Shown here: piece after piece, positions 7,979 through 15,479 of the stretch
Numbering within the stretch: the first letter of the stretch is position 1
Layout of the letters: each line of letters begins with the position of its first letter
NCBI GenBank assembly: GCA_003222555.1
Contig: QHWL01000367.1
Location: 1-15,892 of the forward strand
DNA length: 15,892 bases
Origin: Acidobacteriota bacterium
Lineage (GTDB): Bacteria; Acidobacteriota; Vicinamibacteria; Vicinamibacterales; CAVVIG01
Direction: 5' to 3'
Made by a program: the position numbers and the translations under genes
Notes under the pieces: model-generated
Told to the model about the DNA's origin: nothing
Seen by the model: only the letters and a program-made list of their open reading frames with translations
Databases searched by the model: none

Positions 7979-9006
7979 CCGCAACCTTTCTCGATCTCGT
8001 CGATCTCGCTTCCGAGCGTCTCGGTGCGGCCGTCGTGGCGGCCAACGACGAGTTCTTCGGGTCCAAGGACCATCTGATCAAGGCCGAGGCGCCAATTTGC
8101 CGCGAAGGTGAATATACCGATCACGGGAAATGGATGGATGGCTGGGAGACGCGCCGGCGTCGCGGGACGGGACACGACTGGTGTATCGTCCGCCTTGGCG
8201 TTCCCGGCCTCGTCCGGGGCGTCGACCTCGATACGTCGCATTTCAAGGGGAACCATCCGGAGTCGTGCGCAATCGAGTTGTGCGATCTGCCTGGCGTGGC
8301 GACGGGCGACGAGCTGGCGCGCGCCGAGTGGCGAGAAGCGCTGCCGCGCACGCCACTCGCGGGCGACTCCCACAACCAGTTCGCCATCGACGGCGCGTCG
8401 AAGGCGACGCATCTTCGGCTGCGGATCTATCCCGACGGCGGTGTCGCGCGGCTGCGCGTGTACGGCGACGTCGTAGCGGATTGGGCGCGGCTGGCACGGC
8501 GCGGCGAGGCCGATCTCGCCGCAGTGGAGCACGGAGGCGTTGTCGTCGCGTGCAGCGACATGCGTTTTGGATCGTGCCACAACCTCATCATGCCCGGCGA
8601 CGCCCGGCACATGGGCGATGGCTGGGAGACGAGTCGGCGTCGCGGTCCCGGTCACGACTGGGCGATTGTCCGGCTGGGAACGCCCGGAACAATCCGGCGC
8701 GTCGAGGTCGACACGCGCTACTTCAAGGGCAACGCGCCAGGTGAGTGCAGCCTCGAGACGTGCGCTGTTCGACCATTGCAGGGCGGGACCCTCCGAAAGG
8801 CTGGAGGGACGGCGTGGGACGATCGGGCTGCGGTGTCATGGCAGGAGCTCTTGCCCCTCACGCCGCTGCGGCCCCACTCGCGTCACACGTTTGAAGACGA
8901 ATTGAAGTCGATCGACGAGGTCACGCACGTGCGCTTCAATATTTTTCCGGACGGCGGCGTAGGCCGATTGCGGCTGTTCGGACGGCCATGCTCATCAACG
9001 CTCTGA
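7975..9006 (+). CDS. Allantoicase
   Basis: Allantoate amidinohydrolase, releasing urea and (S)-ureidoglycolate. From ATG 7975 it has 343 aa and shows the family's internal duplication. DGWETRRRRGTGHDW, DTSHFKGN and IYPDGGVARLRVYG in the first half recur as DGWETSRRRGPGHDW, DTRYFKGN and IFPDGGVGRLRLFG in the second. An in-frame ATG at 7804 would run far into allantoinase and is rejected. The ATG overlaps the allantoinase stop by 4 bases, and the 3' end overlaps the next gene by 19 bases. Allantoicase rather than ammonia-releasing allantoate amidohydrolase means that urea is the nitrogen product here. No ureidoglycolate lyase is seen nearby. Confidence 0.95.
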   Translation: MTATFLDLVDLASERLGAAVVAANDEFFGSKDHLIKAEAPICREGEYTDHGKWMDGWETRRRRGTGHDWCIVRLGVPGLVRGVDLDTSHFKGNHPESCAIELCDLPGVATGDELARAEWREALPRTPLAGDSHNQFAIDGASKATHLRLRIYPDGGVARLRVYGDVVADWARLARRGEADLAAVEHGGVVVACSDMRFGSCHNLIMPGDARHMGDGWETSRRRGPGHDWAIVRLGTPGTIRRVEVDTRYFKGNAPGECSLETCAVRPLQGGTLRKAGGTAWDDRAAVSWQELLPLTPLRPHSRHTFEDELKSIDEVTHVRFNIFPDGGVGRLRLFGRPCSSTL

Positions 9007-9446
9007 ACGCGCTCTCGGAAGACGCCGCCGTCGCTGAACTGCTGCACTGTTGCGGGTCGACCCGCTGGGCTAGGCGCATGGCGGCCGCGCGGCCGCTCCC
9101 CAGTTTCGAGGCCATGTCCATGGTGGCTGACAGGATTTGGGCATCGCTCGAGCCGCAGGACTGGCTGGAGGCGTTTCGCACTCATCCGCGGATCGGGGAG
9201 CAGGGGGGCGCTCGCTCGATGACCGACGCGGTCGGAGAGCGGCTCGCCAAGGCCAATCGTGAGTACGAGGCGCGCTTCGGTTACCTCTTCATCGTGTGCG
9301 CGACTGGGAAAGGCGCCGAAGAGATGGTTGCGATCCTCGAACGCCGCCTCGCCCACGCTCCCGGCGAGGAGCTGCGCATCGCCGCCGAAGAGCAGCGAAA
9401 GATCATGCGCCTGAGACTGTCGAAATTACTGGACTTCGGATCATGA
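8988..9446 (+). CDS. uraD: OHCU decarboxylase
   Basis: Stereospecific 2-oxo-4-hydroxy-4-carboxy-5-ureidoimidazoline decarboxylase, giving (S)-allantoin. It has 152 aa, an all-helical protein. LLHCCGSTRWARRM at about 18-31, THPRIGE with catalytic-type His66, and FGYLFIVCATGKGAEEM are the family signatures. It starts inside the last 19 bases of the allantoicase gene in another frame. Its own TGA overlaps the urate oxidase ATG (9443-9446). This tight overlap places the enzyme directly beside urate oxidase, while its substrate supplier, hydroxyisourate hydrolase, is about 7.5 kb upstream. Confidence 0.95.
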   Translation: MLINALNALSEDAAVAELLHCCGSTRWARRMAAARPLPSFEAMSMVADRIWASLEPQDWLEAFRTHPRIGEQGGARSMTDAVGERLAKANREYEARFGYLFIVCATGKGAEEMVAILERRLAHAPGEELRIAAEEQRKIMRLRLSKLLDFGS

Positions 9447-10282
9447 CGAACCTCGCCTGGAACCGGTACGGCAAGTCCCGCGTGCGCCTCGTGAAGGTGC
9501 GGCGCGCGCGCGATCCGCACGAGATCGTCGATCTGACGCTCGACGTGTCGCTCGAGGGCGCGTTCGACGAGGTGTACGTAGATGGCGACAACCGATCGTG
9601 TCTGGCGACCGACACGATGAAGAACATCGTCTATGCGCTCGCGCGGCAGGACCCCATCGAGCATGTCGAGGCGTTCGGCCTGCGGCTCGCAGGACATTTC
9701 GCGGCCAAGCCAGGCGTCTCGCGCGTCCGCATCGCGGCGTCCGAGCATCGCTGGGAGCGGCTGTCCGCCAACGGCCGTCCCCACCCGCACGCCTTTGGTG
9801 AGGCCGCGGCCGAGGAATGGACCACGGTGATTACCCGCGACGCCGGTGGCGCCGACGTGAGGTCCGGATTGACGAACCTCATCATGTTGAAGACGACCGA
9901 CTCGGCGTTCTCCGGTTTTCCGCGCGACGAGTACACGACGCTGCCGGAAACCGAGGATCGGATTCTCGCGATCTCAATGACCGCAGCCTGGAGGTATCGA
10001 CCGGGCGTCACCGACTTCGCCGCGCGTGAGCGCATGCGCACCGCGCTCGTCGAAACGTTCGCCGTCCACGACAGCCGGTCCCTGCAGCACACGTTGTATG
10101 CGATGGGGGAGGCTGCGCTGGCGATGTGCTCCGACGCGACCGAGATCACGCTCACGCTGGCCAATCGCCATCACCTGCTCGTCGATCTCACGCCGTTCCG
10201 GATCGACAACCCGAACGAAGTTTTCGTCGCGACCGATCAGCCGTTCGGCCTCATCGAAGGTACGGTGCGGCGGCAGAACTGA
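9443..10282 (+). CDS. Urate oxidase (uricase)
   Basis: Cofactor-free uricase, converting urate plus O2 to 5-hydroxyisourate and H2O2. From ATG 9443 it has 279 aa forming the usual tandem T-fold. Expected active-site residues are present: Lys11 (YGKSRVR), Thr56-Asp57 (CLATDTMKN), Phe156 (SAFSGF), Arg184 (AWRY), Gln215 (SLQHTLYAMGEA), and Asn241 with His243 (ANRHHLLVDL). These correspond to the catalytic Lys/Thr pair, the Phe stacking on urate, the Arg/Gln substrate clamp and the Asn/His of fungal uricase. The ATGA overlap with uraD fixes the start; the upstream in-frame ATG at 9296 lies inside uraD. Peroxide is a product, yet no catalase is in the window. The stop is followed directly by two family-A palindromes. 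Confidence 0.96.
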   Translation: MTNLAWNRYGKSRVRLVKVRRARDPHEIVDLTLDVSLEGAFDEVYVDGDNRSCLATDTMKNIVYALARQDPIEHVEAFGLRLAGHFAAKPGVSRVRIAASEHRWERLSANGRPHPHAFGEAAAEEWTTVITRDAGGADVRSGLTNLIMLKTTDSAFSGFPRDEYTTLPETEDRILAISMTAAWRYRPGVTDFAARERMRTALVETFAVHDSRSLQHTLYAMGEAALAMCSDATEITLTLANRHHLLVDLTPFRIDNPNEVFVATDQPFGLIEGTVRRQN

Positions 10283-10398
10283 AAGCGCTACCACGGAGGT
10301 CACGGAGGGAGATACACAATAACGGAGGTAACCGCTTTTTTCGTACAAAACCAATCCGTGTCCTCCGTTTTGTTCTCCGTGTCCACAGTGGTAGAGCC
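10283..10398. repeat. Palindromic intergenic repeat, family A, copy 1 of a pair
   Basis: Begins AAAGCGCTACCACGGAGG and ends GTGGTAGAGCC, with an internal CTTTTTT run and CAATCCGTGTCCTCCG. The left and right halves are imperfect inverted complements. It starts on the base after the urate oxidase stop. It lies between convergent genes, so it could form part of a bidirectional terminator. Confidence 0.88.
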
Positions 10399-10432
10399 CG
10401 TTGCAGGTTTGGCTGCACATGTGATCGACCCG

Positions 10433-10541
10433 AAAGCGCTACCACGGAGGAGATTCACGATAACGGAGGTCACGGGCTTTTTTGGCACAAAGCCAATCCG
10501 TGTCCTCCGTTTGTGTCCGGTGTCCTCCGTGGTAGAGCCTT
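10433..10541. repeat. Palindromic intergenic repeat, family A, copy 2 of a pair
   Basis: Same orientation and same landmarks as the copy at 10283-10398: AAAGCGCTACCACGGAGG, ATAACGGAGG, GCTTTTTTGG, CAATCCGTGTCCTCCG, CCGTGGTAGAGCC. It lacks about a dozen bases near the left arm. It ends 3 bases before the stop codon of the minus-strand CitE-like gene. The two copies are separated by 34 unrelated bases. Confidence 0.88.
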
Positions 10542-10544
10542 TTC

Positions 10545-11894
10545 TCAGCCAGCCCGATTCTTCAGGATCTTCACAAACGACCTGCCTCGCAGTTCGTCGA
10601 GCGTGAGGCCGCTCATGTCGACCGCCTCCTGTTCGGAGATGGCCCCGCAGTTCATCGAGCGCAGGAAGTAGTTCAGCAGCCCCTGCCCGGTCGCGGCATC
10701 GTCGAACACGCCGCCGGCGAGCGTCGCCTGCGCCGCCTTGTGGACGAAATTCCGCAGCCGCTCCGACGCGGCGTCGAGTCCTTCGAGGAAGAACGCGTAC
10801 ACGGCGGCGTATCGGGTCGGGAGCTGCGCCGGATGGAGATCCCACCCCTGGTAGAAACCGGTGACGAGTGAATGCCGCACGTGCTCGGCATGCAGCCGCC
10901 AGGCGCGGTGGACTGCGCGGGTGTTCTGGTCGCGCTGTGGTTGCGACAGCGCGCCGCCCGGCGCCGCCCGGTGCGGTCCGACGGGCATGATGTTGGTAGC
11001 TCCGTCGGAGAGCCAGATGCCGGTGCCGGCGAGAGCCACCTGCATCACGTGCTTCGCAAAATCGCAAACCGGGTGGAGCATGGTTTGGTGTGCCGCGGTG
11101 ATGCTGCACGCGGCGGTGTAGTCGTATGTGCCGAAGTGCGCCGCGACCACCCGGCCCCTGCCCCCCGCGAGGAGCTGCGGAACAGCAACACTTCCGTCTT
11201 CGGCGAAGATCGACTGCGTCGTCTCGATCATCAGCTCGAATTGCAGCGTGCCGGCGGGAAGGTTCCGCCAATATTCGAACGCATCACATGCAGAGGCGAA
11301 TGCGGACACTTGTTCCGGCGCTGTGATCTTCGGGAGCGTGACGACGAAGTTGGGCGGAAGTGCGCCGCCTGTGCGTTCGAGCGTTCTCGTCAAGAACAGA
11401 TCGAAGGTGCGCAGGCTGCGCCGCTTCAACTCTTCGCTGAGTGGCTTGATCCGGATCCCGATGGCGGGAGGCAACGTTCCCGCAGACAAGCCGGCCGCCA
11501 CTTCATCGGCCGCGGCCTGCGCGAAGCGATCCTCCTCTTCGTCGGGACGATGACCGAAGCCGTCCTCGAAGTCGATCCGGAAATCCTCAATCGGCTCGCG
11601 CGTCAACTTGTCCACGACGCGGGGATAGATGCGCGCCGCGAGGTCGTGATCGAGAGCGACCGCGTCGCCCAACGCCGGGCCGTCCGGCGCGTACTCCTGA
11701 AGCGTCCGCAGCGCCACGGCGCCGAGCTTCTGGGCCGAATCCGCCTTGAAGAGGTGGGCGCCGCCGTAGACCGTGTGCACCGGCTGGCGGCGCAGCAACT
11801 CGCCTGGGAAATGCTTCGAGACGCGCGCGTTTGCCCTGTCGAGCGCGTCGAGACACGCGGTGACCACGCCTTCGGGGATGCTCGTGTCGGCCAT
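10545..11894 (-). CDS. DUF6986 family CitE/HpcH-like aldolase or lyase
   Basis: A 449-aa protein with the layout of the HpcH/HpaI aldolase/citrate lyase superfamily, Mg2+-dependent C-C lyases and condensing enzymes. Visible are YGGAHLF at 43-49, an acidic FRIDFEDGFG at 105-114, GIRIKPL at 146-152, FELMIET with Glu220 and Glu224 (metal-ligand type), and AHFGTYDYTAACSI at about 252-265. The overall pattern matches what I know as DUF6986, sometimes loosely labelled phosphoenolpyruvate kinase or aldolase and often near purine genes. Its reaction is not established. By context it may handle glyoxylate or ureidoglycolate from allantoin breakdown. It converges on urate oxidase and shares the repeat-filled gap with it. 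The start ATG at 11894 is preceded by a weak TACACT box and no clear Shine-Dalgarno site. Confidence 0.82.
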   Translation of the reverse strand: MADTSIPEGVVTACLDALDRANARVSKHFPGELLRRQPVHTVYGGAHLFKADSAQKLGAVALRTLQEYAPDGPALGDAVALDHDLAARIYPRVVDKLTREPIEDFRIDFEDGFGHRPDEEEDRFAQAAADEVAAGLSAGTLPPAIGIRIKPLSEELKRRSLRTFDLFLTRTLERTGGALPPNFVVTLPKITAPEQVSAFASACDAFEYWRNLPAGTLQFELMIETTQSIFAEDGSVAVPQLLAGGRGRVVAAHFGTYDYTAACSITAAHQTMLHPVCDFAKHVMQVALAGTGIWLSDGATNIMPVGPHRAAPGGALSQPQRDQNTRAVHRAWRLHAEHVRHSLVTGFYQGWDLHPAQLPTRYAAVYAFFLEGLDAASERLRNFVHKAAQATLAGGVFDDAATGQGLLNYFLRSMNCGAISEQEAVDMSGLTLDELRGRSFVKILKNRAG

Positions 11895-11930
11895 GGCCCG
11901 GAAGTGTAGACCAGGTCGCTTTGGACCGCC

Positions 11931-11959
11931 GTACGTCGTGTCCGGCTTCAGCCGGACCT
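11931..11959. repeat. Half copy of the family-D palindrome
   Basis: GTACGTCGTGTCCGGCTTCA is the start of this element, which contains a perfect 8-bp hairpin (11940-11947 with 11950-11957). It resembles the outer and inner parts of 5523-5583. On the minus strand its TGA supplies the stop of the broken nucleotidyltransferase-like gene. Confidence 0.72.
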
Positions 11960-12192
11960 GTGGTCCTCACGACGGAGCAGCTCTTCGAGCGCTTCGCGAT
12001 GCGTCGCCAGAAACAGGCGGTCCTTGTCGCGTCCCGCTGAGTGCTTCGATTGGACGATGTGAAGTAGTCGGGCAGTAGGAATTTCCACGCCGTCCGCGAC
12101 GAACATCCGCCGTTCGCGCCGGCAACGCCGATCAGGACAAACCGGACCGATTGGTCTTGGAGCGCGCGGGCGAGTGGAGCGAACGGGTCCAC
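11948..12192 (-). pseudogene. Nucleotidyltransferase-like gene remnant with internal deletion and frameshift
   Basis: Two pieces of one protein family can be read on the minus strand in different frames. From GTG 12192 the first frame gives MDPFAPLARALQDQSVRFVL followed by IGVAGAN, the N-terminus of a nucleotidyltransferase-like protein, and then turns to nonsense after about base 12112. From 12106 a second frame gives MFVADGVEIPTARLLHIVQS, then a Lys/Arg-rich stretch and LFLATHREALEELLRRED, ending at TGA 11948-11950. That looks like the C-terminal part of the same family. The middle, where the GS...D catalytic motif would lie, is missing, so the product should be inactive. The family assignment is from memory of similar genes. 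The TGA lies in a family-D repeat. Confidence 0.62.
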
Positions 12193-12196
12193 AAAA

Positions 12197-12406
12197 CTAG
12201 AGCGGCCTCAGGCGCTTGAAGTGTTCTCGAAAGGCGTGTTCCATGCGCCAAACCCAGGTCTTGTCTGCGCCCGACTGGTTTTCGGGCAACGCTTCGGCAA
12301 TCGCAATGGCGCGCAGGTACTCCGCATCCAACTCGATGCGGATTGACGCGGCCAACTCGGTCGCCTCGCGAAGCGCGCGCAGCCCGTCCTCGAGTGTCGG
12401 TTTCAT
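12197..12406 (-). CDS. Small hypothetical protein upstream of the nucleotidyltransferase remnant
   Basis: A 69-aa acidic-to-neutral helical protein starting MKPTLEDGLRALREATELAA and ending FREHFKRLRPL. I do not recognise a named family. It stops 4 bases before the GTG of the nucleotidyltransferase remnant, so the pair looks like a former two-gene unit, as in toxin/antitoxin or MNT/HEPN-type modules. That is inference only. A TACAAT box 6 bases before the ATG suggests a leaderless transcript. The sequence has no signal peptide and no membrane segment. It overlaps no other likely gene, and its composition is protein-like rather than the Arg/Ala-rich pattern of shadow frames. Confidence 0.6.
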   Translation of the reverse strand: MKPTLEDGLRALREATELAASIRIELDAEYLRAIAIAEALPENQSGADKTWVWRMEHAFREHFKRLRPL

Positions 12407-12412
12407 GACGCG

Positions 12413-12418
12413 ATTGTA
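12413..12418 (-). promoter_or_regulatory. Putative -10 box of the small minus-strand gene (leaderless)
   Basis: TACAAT reads on the minus strand with its last base 6 bases before the ATG at 12406, which would place transcription start on or beside the A of the start codon. A CCGACA sequence about 19 bases upstream is a poor -35 candidate. Confidence 0.4.
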
Positions 12419-12462
12419 GCGTCAATCATGCAATCTGTGTCGGGCGCTGGCCGTTTCCGCCG

Positions 12463-12468
12463 TATAAT
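12463..12468 (+). promoter_or_regulatory. Putative -10 box of the transporter operon
   Basis: A perfect TATAAT in otherwise GC-rich DNA, preceded by no clear -35 (TCGGGC at the 17-base spacing). Transcription would start near 12475 and leave a leader of about 210 bases before the permease ATG at 12685. It is divergent to the minus-strand box at 12413-12418. Confidence 0.45.
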
Positions 12469-12506
12469 CTCGCCACTCACAGAACGATACTGAGGACCAG
12501 GACTTC

Positions 12507-12576
12507 GCCTCTCGCGAGTCGCGGCAGTCGGCGGCGCCGCGAGAGGCATCGGGCCGGCGCCGATCGGACGCCCGAT
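12507..12576 (+). other. Structured leader upstream of the NCS1 permease
   Basis: A perfect 10-bp stem pairs 12507-12516 (GCCTCTCGCG) with 12538-12547 (CGCGAGAGGC). Next come ATCGG (12548-12552), CCGAT (12560-12564), ATCGG (12563-12567) and CCGAT (12572-12576). The second and third of these overlap, so two short hairpins are mutually exclusive. This lies between the putative TATAAT and the permease start. It could be a cis-regulatory RNA, but I could not match it to a known riboswitch class. The rest of 12577-12684 shows nothing clear. Confidence 0.4.
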
Positions 12577-12684
12577 TGCACCCACTTGAGGGAGGGTCCG
12601 GGGACAGCCGTGGCAGACCTGAAGGTGACCAGAACGCCCTCGGCATGACACGCGCGCGTCAACTGGATCTGGAACGGACCCGCC

Positions 12685-14184
12685 ATGCGCAATGAACGCC
12701 GGCTGGCTGATGGTCGTGTCGAACTCGTCGACACGCGCCGTGTGGAAGCGAGCCCGCTCTACAACCACGACCTTGCGCCGGTGCCGGTGGTCCGACGCAA
12801 CTGGACCACGTACAACTACGCCGCGCTCTGGGTGAGCATGGCGCACTGCATTCCAACCTACATGCTGGCCTCGGGGTTGATGGCGGCCGGCATGAACTGG
12901 TCGCAGGCGCTGGTCACCATCCTCCTTGGGAACACGATCGTCCTCGTCCCGATCCTGCTCAACTCGCATCCCGGCACCCAATACGGCATTCCGTTTCCCG
13001 TGTTCGCGCGCGCGGCGTACGGGACGATGGGATCGAATGTGCCCGCCCTCATGCGCGCGCTCGTCGCGTGCGGCTGGTTCGGCATCCAGGCCTGGATCGG
13101 CGGGGAGGCGCTGCACACGATGTTCAGGACGATCGTGCCCGGGTGGGCCACACTGCTCGGCGCCGGCATGGGCGGACACACGACCACCGAGTGGCTGTCG
13201 TTCCTCCTGTTCTGGGGACTGAACGTCTTCATCATCTACCGCGGCATGGATCTGCTGCGCGAGGTCGAGAACTGGGCGGCACCCTTCGTGCTCGTGATGA
13301 CAGGCGCGCTGTTGTGGTGGGCGGTCTCGAAAGCCAACGGCTTCGGTCCGCTCCTCGCGCAACCCGGCAAATTCCACACGCTGGGTGAATTCTTCCCCGT
13401 CTTCGTGCCGTCGCTCACCGCGATGATCGGATATTGGGCGACGCTCTCGTTGAACATGCCGGACTTCACGCGGTTCGGCAGGAGCCAACGCGAGCAGATC
13501 GTCGGTCAGGTCGTCGCCTTGCCGACCACGATGTCGCTTTTCGCCGCGATGGGCGTGATGATCACGAGCGCGACGACGATTATCTACGGGGCGCCAATCT
13601 GGGATCCGGTGCAGCTCGTGGGCCGCTTCAGTTCGCCGGTCATCGTCGCGATCGCGATGTTCACGGCGGTCGTCGCGACGCTCGCAGTCAACATCGCGGC
13701 CAACGTCGTGTCGCCGGCCAACGATTTCGCGAACGCGTTTCCCCGGCTCGTGAGCTTCAAGACCGGAGGCTTGATTACGGGCCTGCTCGGCATCATCATT
13801 CAACCCTGGAAGCTACTGGCCGATCCCTCGGGGTACATCTTCACGTGGCTGCTCGGATACTCGGGCGGGCTGGGATCGATTGCGGGGGTACTGATCGCCG
13901 ACTATTGGATTATCCGCCGGCGTGAGCTTCGGCTCGAGGAACTGTATCTGGCCGACGGCGCCTACCGGGGCTGGAACTGGCGGGCCATCGCGGCGACCGC
14001 CATCGGCTGCGCGTTCGCCTGGGGCGGGCTTGTCATTCCCGCGCTCAAGCCGCTGTACGACTACGCGTGGTTTGTCGGCTTTTTCGTCGCCGGCATCACG
14101 CATCTCGCGCTGGCGCCGAACCGCGCGACCGTCAACGCCGCCGCGGAGTTCGCAGAGGGGTCAGCGCGCTCGCTGTCAAACTGA
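12685..14184 (+). CDS. NCS1 family nucleobase/hydantoin/allantoin permease
   Basis: Cation- or proton-coupled inner-membrane importer with 12 predicted membrane segments and 499 aa. After a ~38-residue polar N-terminus, the NWTTYNYAALWVSMAH segment opens TM1. Residues matching the Mhp1 substrate site are present: Trp131 and Gln135 in GWFGIQAWIG (Mhp1 Trp117, Gln121), Trp251 in GYWATLSLN (Trp220), and Asn336 and Asn340 in NIAANVVSP (Asn314, Asn318). This fits a purine, hydantoin or allantoin substrate (PucI-type); the exact one cannot be read from sequence. GIIIQPWKLL and IADYWIIRRR are typical late segments. GGAACGGA lies about 7 bases before the ATG. The MFS gene follows after 11 bases, so the two form an operon. 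Confidence 0.92.
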   Translation: MRNERRLADGRVELVDTRRVEASPLYNHDLAPVPVVRRNWTTYNYAALWVSMAHCIPTYMLASGLMAAGMNWSQALVTILLGNTIVLVPILLNSHPGTQYGIPFPVFARAAYGTMGSNVPALMRALVACGWFGIQAWIGGEALHTMFRTIVPGWATLLGAGMGGHTTTEWLSFLLFWGLNVFIIYRGMDLLREVENWAAPFVLVMTGALLWWAVSKANGFGPLLAQPGKFHTLGEFFPVFVPSLTAMIGYWATLSLNMPDFTRFGRSQREQIVGQVVALPTTMSLFAAMGVMITSATTIIYGAPIWDPVQLVGRFSSPVIVAIAMFTAVVATLAVNIAANVVSPANDFANAFPRLVSFKTGGLITGLLGIIIQPWKLLADPSGYIFTWLLGYSGGLGSIAGVLIADYWIIRRRELRLEELYLADGAYRGWNWRAIAATAIGCAFAWGGLVIPALKPLYDYAWFVGFFVAGITHLALAPNRATVNAAAEFAEGSARSLSN

Positions 14185-14195
14185 AAGGTCCTTCA

Positions 14196-15452
14196 ATGGC
14201 CACCATCCACAGTGTGACGACGACGGTAGCCGGCCGCGCGAACCAGCGCAACGCCGTGCTCGCGGGATTCCTAGGCTGGACGCTCGACGCGTTCGACTTC
14301 TTCATTCTCACGCTCATTCTCGGCGACGTCGCTCGGGCCTTCGGAAAGACGCGTCCGCAGATTGCGTGGGCGATCACGATGACGCTGGCGATGCGGCCGG
14401 TCGGGGCCATCGTTTTCGGCATGATGGCCGACCGTTTCGGGCGGCGGATCCCGCTCATGGTGAACGTCGTGTTTTACGCCGTCATTTCCGTGCTGTGCGG
14501 GCTGGCGCCGAGCTACCGCGTGTTCCTGATCCTGCGGATGCTCTTCGGCATCGGGATGGGCGGCGAGTGGGGCGTGGGAGCGTCGCTCGCGCTCGAGTCG
14601 GCGTCGCCGCGGCTCCGGGGTCTGCTGTCGGGCCTCATACAGGAGGGCTACGCGGTCGGCAACCTGCTGGCGGCGCTCGCGTTCCTCACGGTCTATCCGT
14701 ATTTCAACGCGCGGTATCCGGGCAACGGCTGGCGCGTGATGTTCTTCGTCGGCGGGCTGCCGGCGCTGCTCTCGCTGTTCATCCGCGCGAAGGTGAAAGA
14801 GTCGGAAGCGTGGCACGAACATCGGACCGACTGGACCACCTACCGCCGATCGCTCGTCCAGCACTGGCGCCGCTTCCTGTACCTGGTGCTGCTGATGACG
14901 ATGATGAACTTCATGTCGCACGGCACGCAGGACATGTATCCCACGCTGCTCGGCACGCTCGGGTACGGGAACGACCGAATCGCCTACCTCACGATGCTGT
15001 CGATGATCGGTGCGGTGCTGGGCGGTCTCGTATTCGGATACTATTCGGATCTTTCTGGCCGCCGCCGCGCGATGATGACGGCGACCACCTGCGCGTTCGT
15101 CGTCGTGCCGTTCTGGATTGCGGGAATCAGTCCCGTGTTCACCCTGGTCGGCGTATTTCTGATGCAGTTCTTCGTGCAGGGCGCGTGGGGCGTGATTCCG
15201 GCGCACATCAACGAGTTGTCGCCTGGCAGCCTGCGCGGGTTCTTCCCGGGATTTGCTTACCAGCTCGGCGTGCTGTGCGCGTCGAGCATTCCGTACTTGG
15301 AGTCAGCACTGGGCGAGATGTTCACCTATCGCCAGGCGATGGGGGGCCTCGTCACGGCCATCCTCATTGGCGCCTTCCTCGTGACATATTTCGGGCCGGA
15401 GGCGCACGGAGTGACGTTCCGCAAAACGCCGGTGCGCCAAGCCGTCGCTTAG
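14196..15452 (+). CDS. MFS transporter, SHS/MHS-like metabolite:H+ symporter
   Basis: Major facilitator with 418 aa and 12 predicted membrane helices. FLGWTLDAFDFFILTL at about 25-40 (DAFDFF at 31-36) is the first-helix signature of sialate/lactate and related carboxylate:H+ symporters. MADRFGRR with Asp79, Arg80 and Arg83-Arg84 is MFS motif A, and a second copy (YYSDLSGRRR) follows TM8. GIGMGGEWGVGASLALE lies in TM4-5. The ATG at 14196 has AAAGG 7 bases upstream; the in-frame ATG at 14067 lies inside the permease gene and is rejected. Its position after the NCS1 permease suggests uptake or export of a carboxylated purine-pathway metabolite such as allantoate, ureidoglycolate or glyoxylate, but this is inference. 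Confidence 0.88.
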   Translation: MATIHSVTTTVAGRANQRNAVLAGFLGWTLDAFDFFILTLILGDVARAFGKTRPQIAWAITMTLAMRPVGAIVFGMMADRFGRRIPLMVNVVFYAVISVLCGLAPSYRVFLILRMLFGIGMGGEWGVGASLALESASPRLRGLLSGLIQEGYAVGNLLAALAFLTVYPYFNARYPGNGWRVMFFVGGLPALLSLFIRAKVKESEAWHEHRTDWTTYRRSLVQHWRRFLYLVLLMTMMNFMSHGTQDMYPTLLGTLGYGNDRIAYLTMLSMIGAVLGGLVFGYYSDLSGRRRAMMTATTCAFVVVPFWIAGISPVFTLVGVFLMQFFVQGAWGVIPAHINELSPGSLRGFFPGFAYQLGVLCASSIPYLESALGEMFTYRQAMGGLVTAILIGAFLVTYFGPEAHGVTFRKTPVRQAVA

Positions 15453-15479
15453 ATTGCTCGGAAGCCCAAAGAGCCTATC

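Noticed and set aside
10283..10541. Small ORF or ncRNA gene in the gap after urate oxidase
   Set aside because: The gap is fully explained by two copies of the family-A palindrome and a 34-base spacer; frames through it are repeat artefacts.
12481..12684. Known riboswitch (purine, guanidine-I/II, TPP or cobalamin) upstream of the permease
   Set aside because: By eye none of the conserved cores is present; the short ACGC loop near 12568 does not meet the ACGR rule of guanidine-II.
12403..13803. 466-codon minus-strand frame opposite the NCS1 permease
   Set aside because: Dominated by Arg, His, Glu and Asp, as expected from the complement of membrane-protein codons; no motif.
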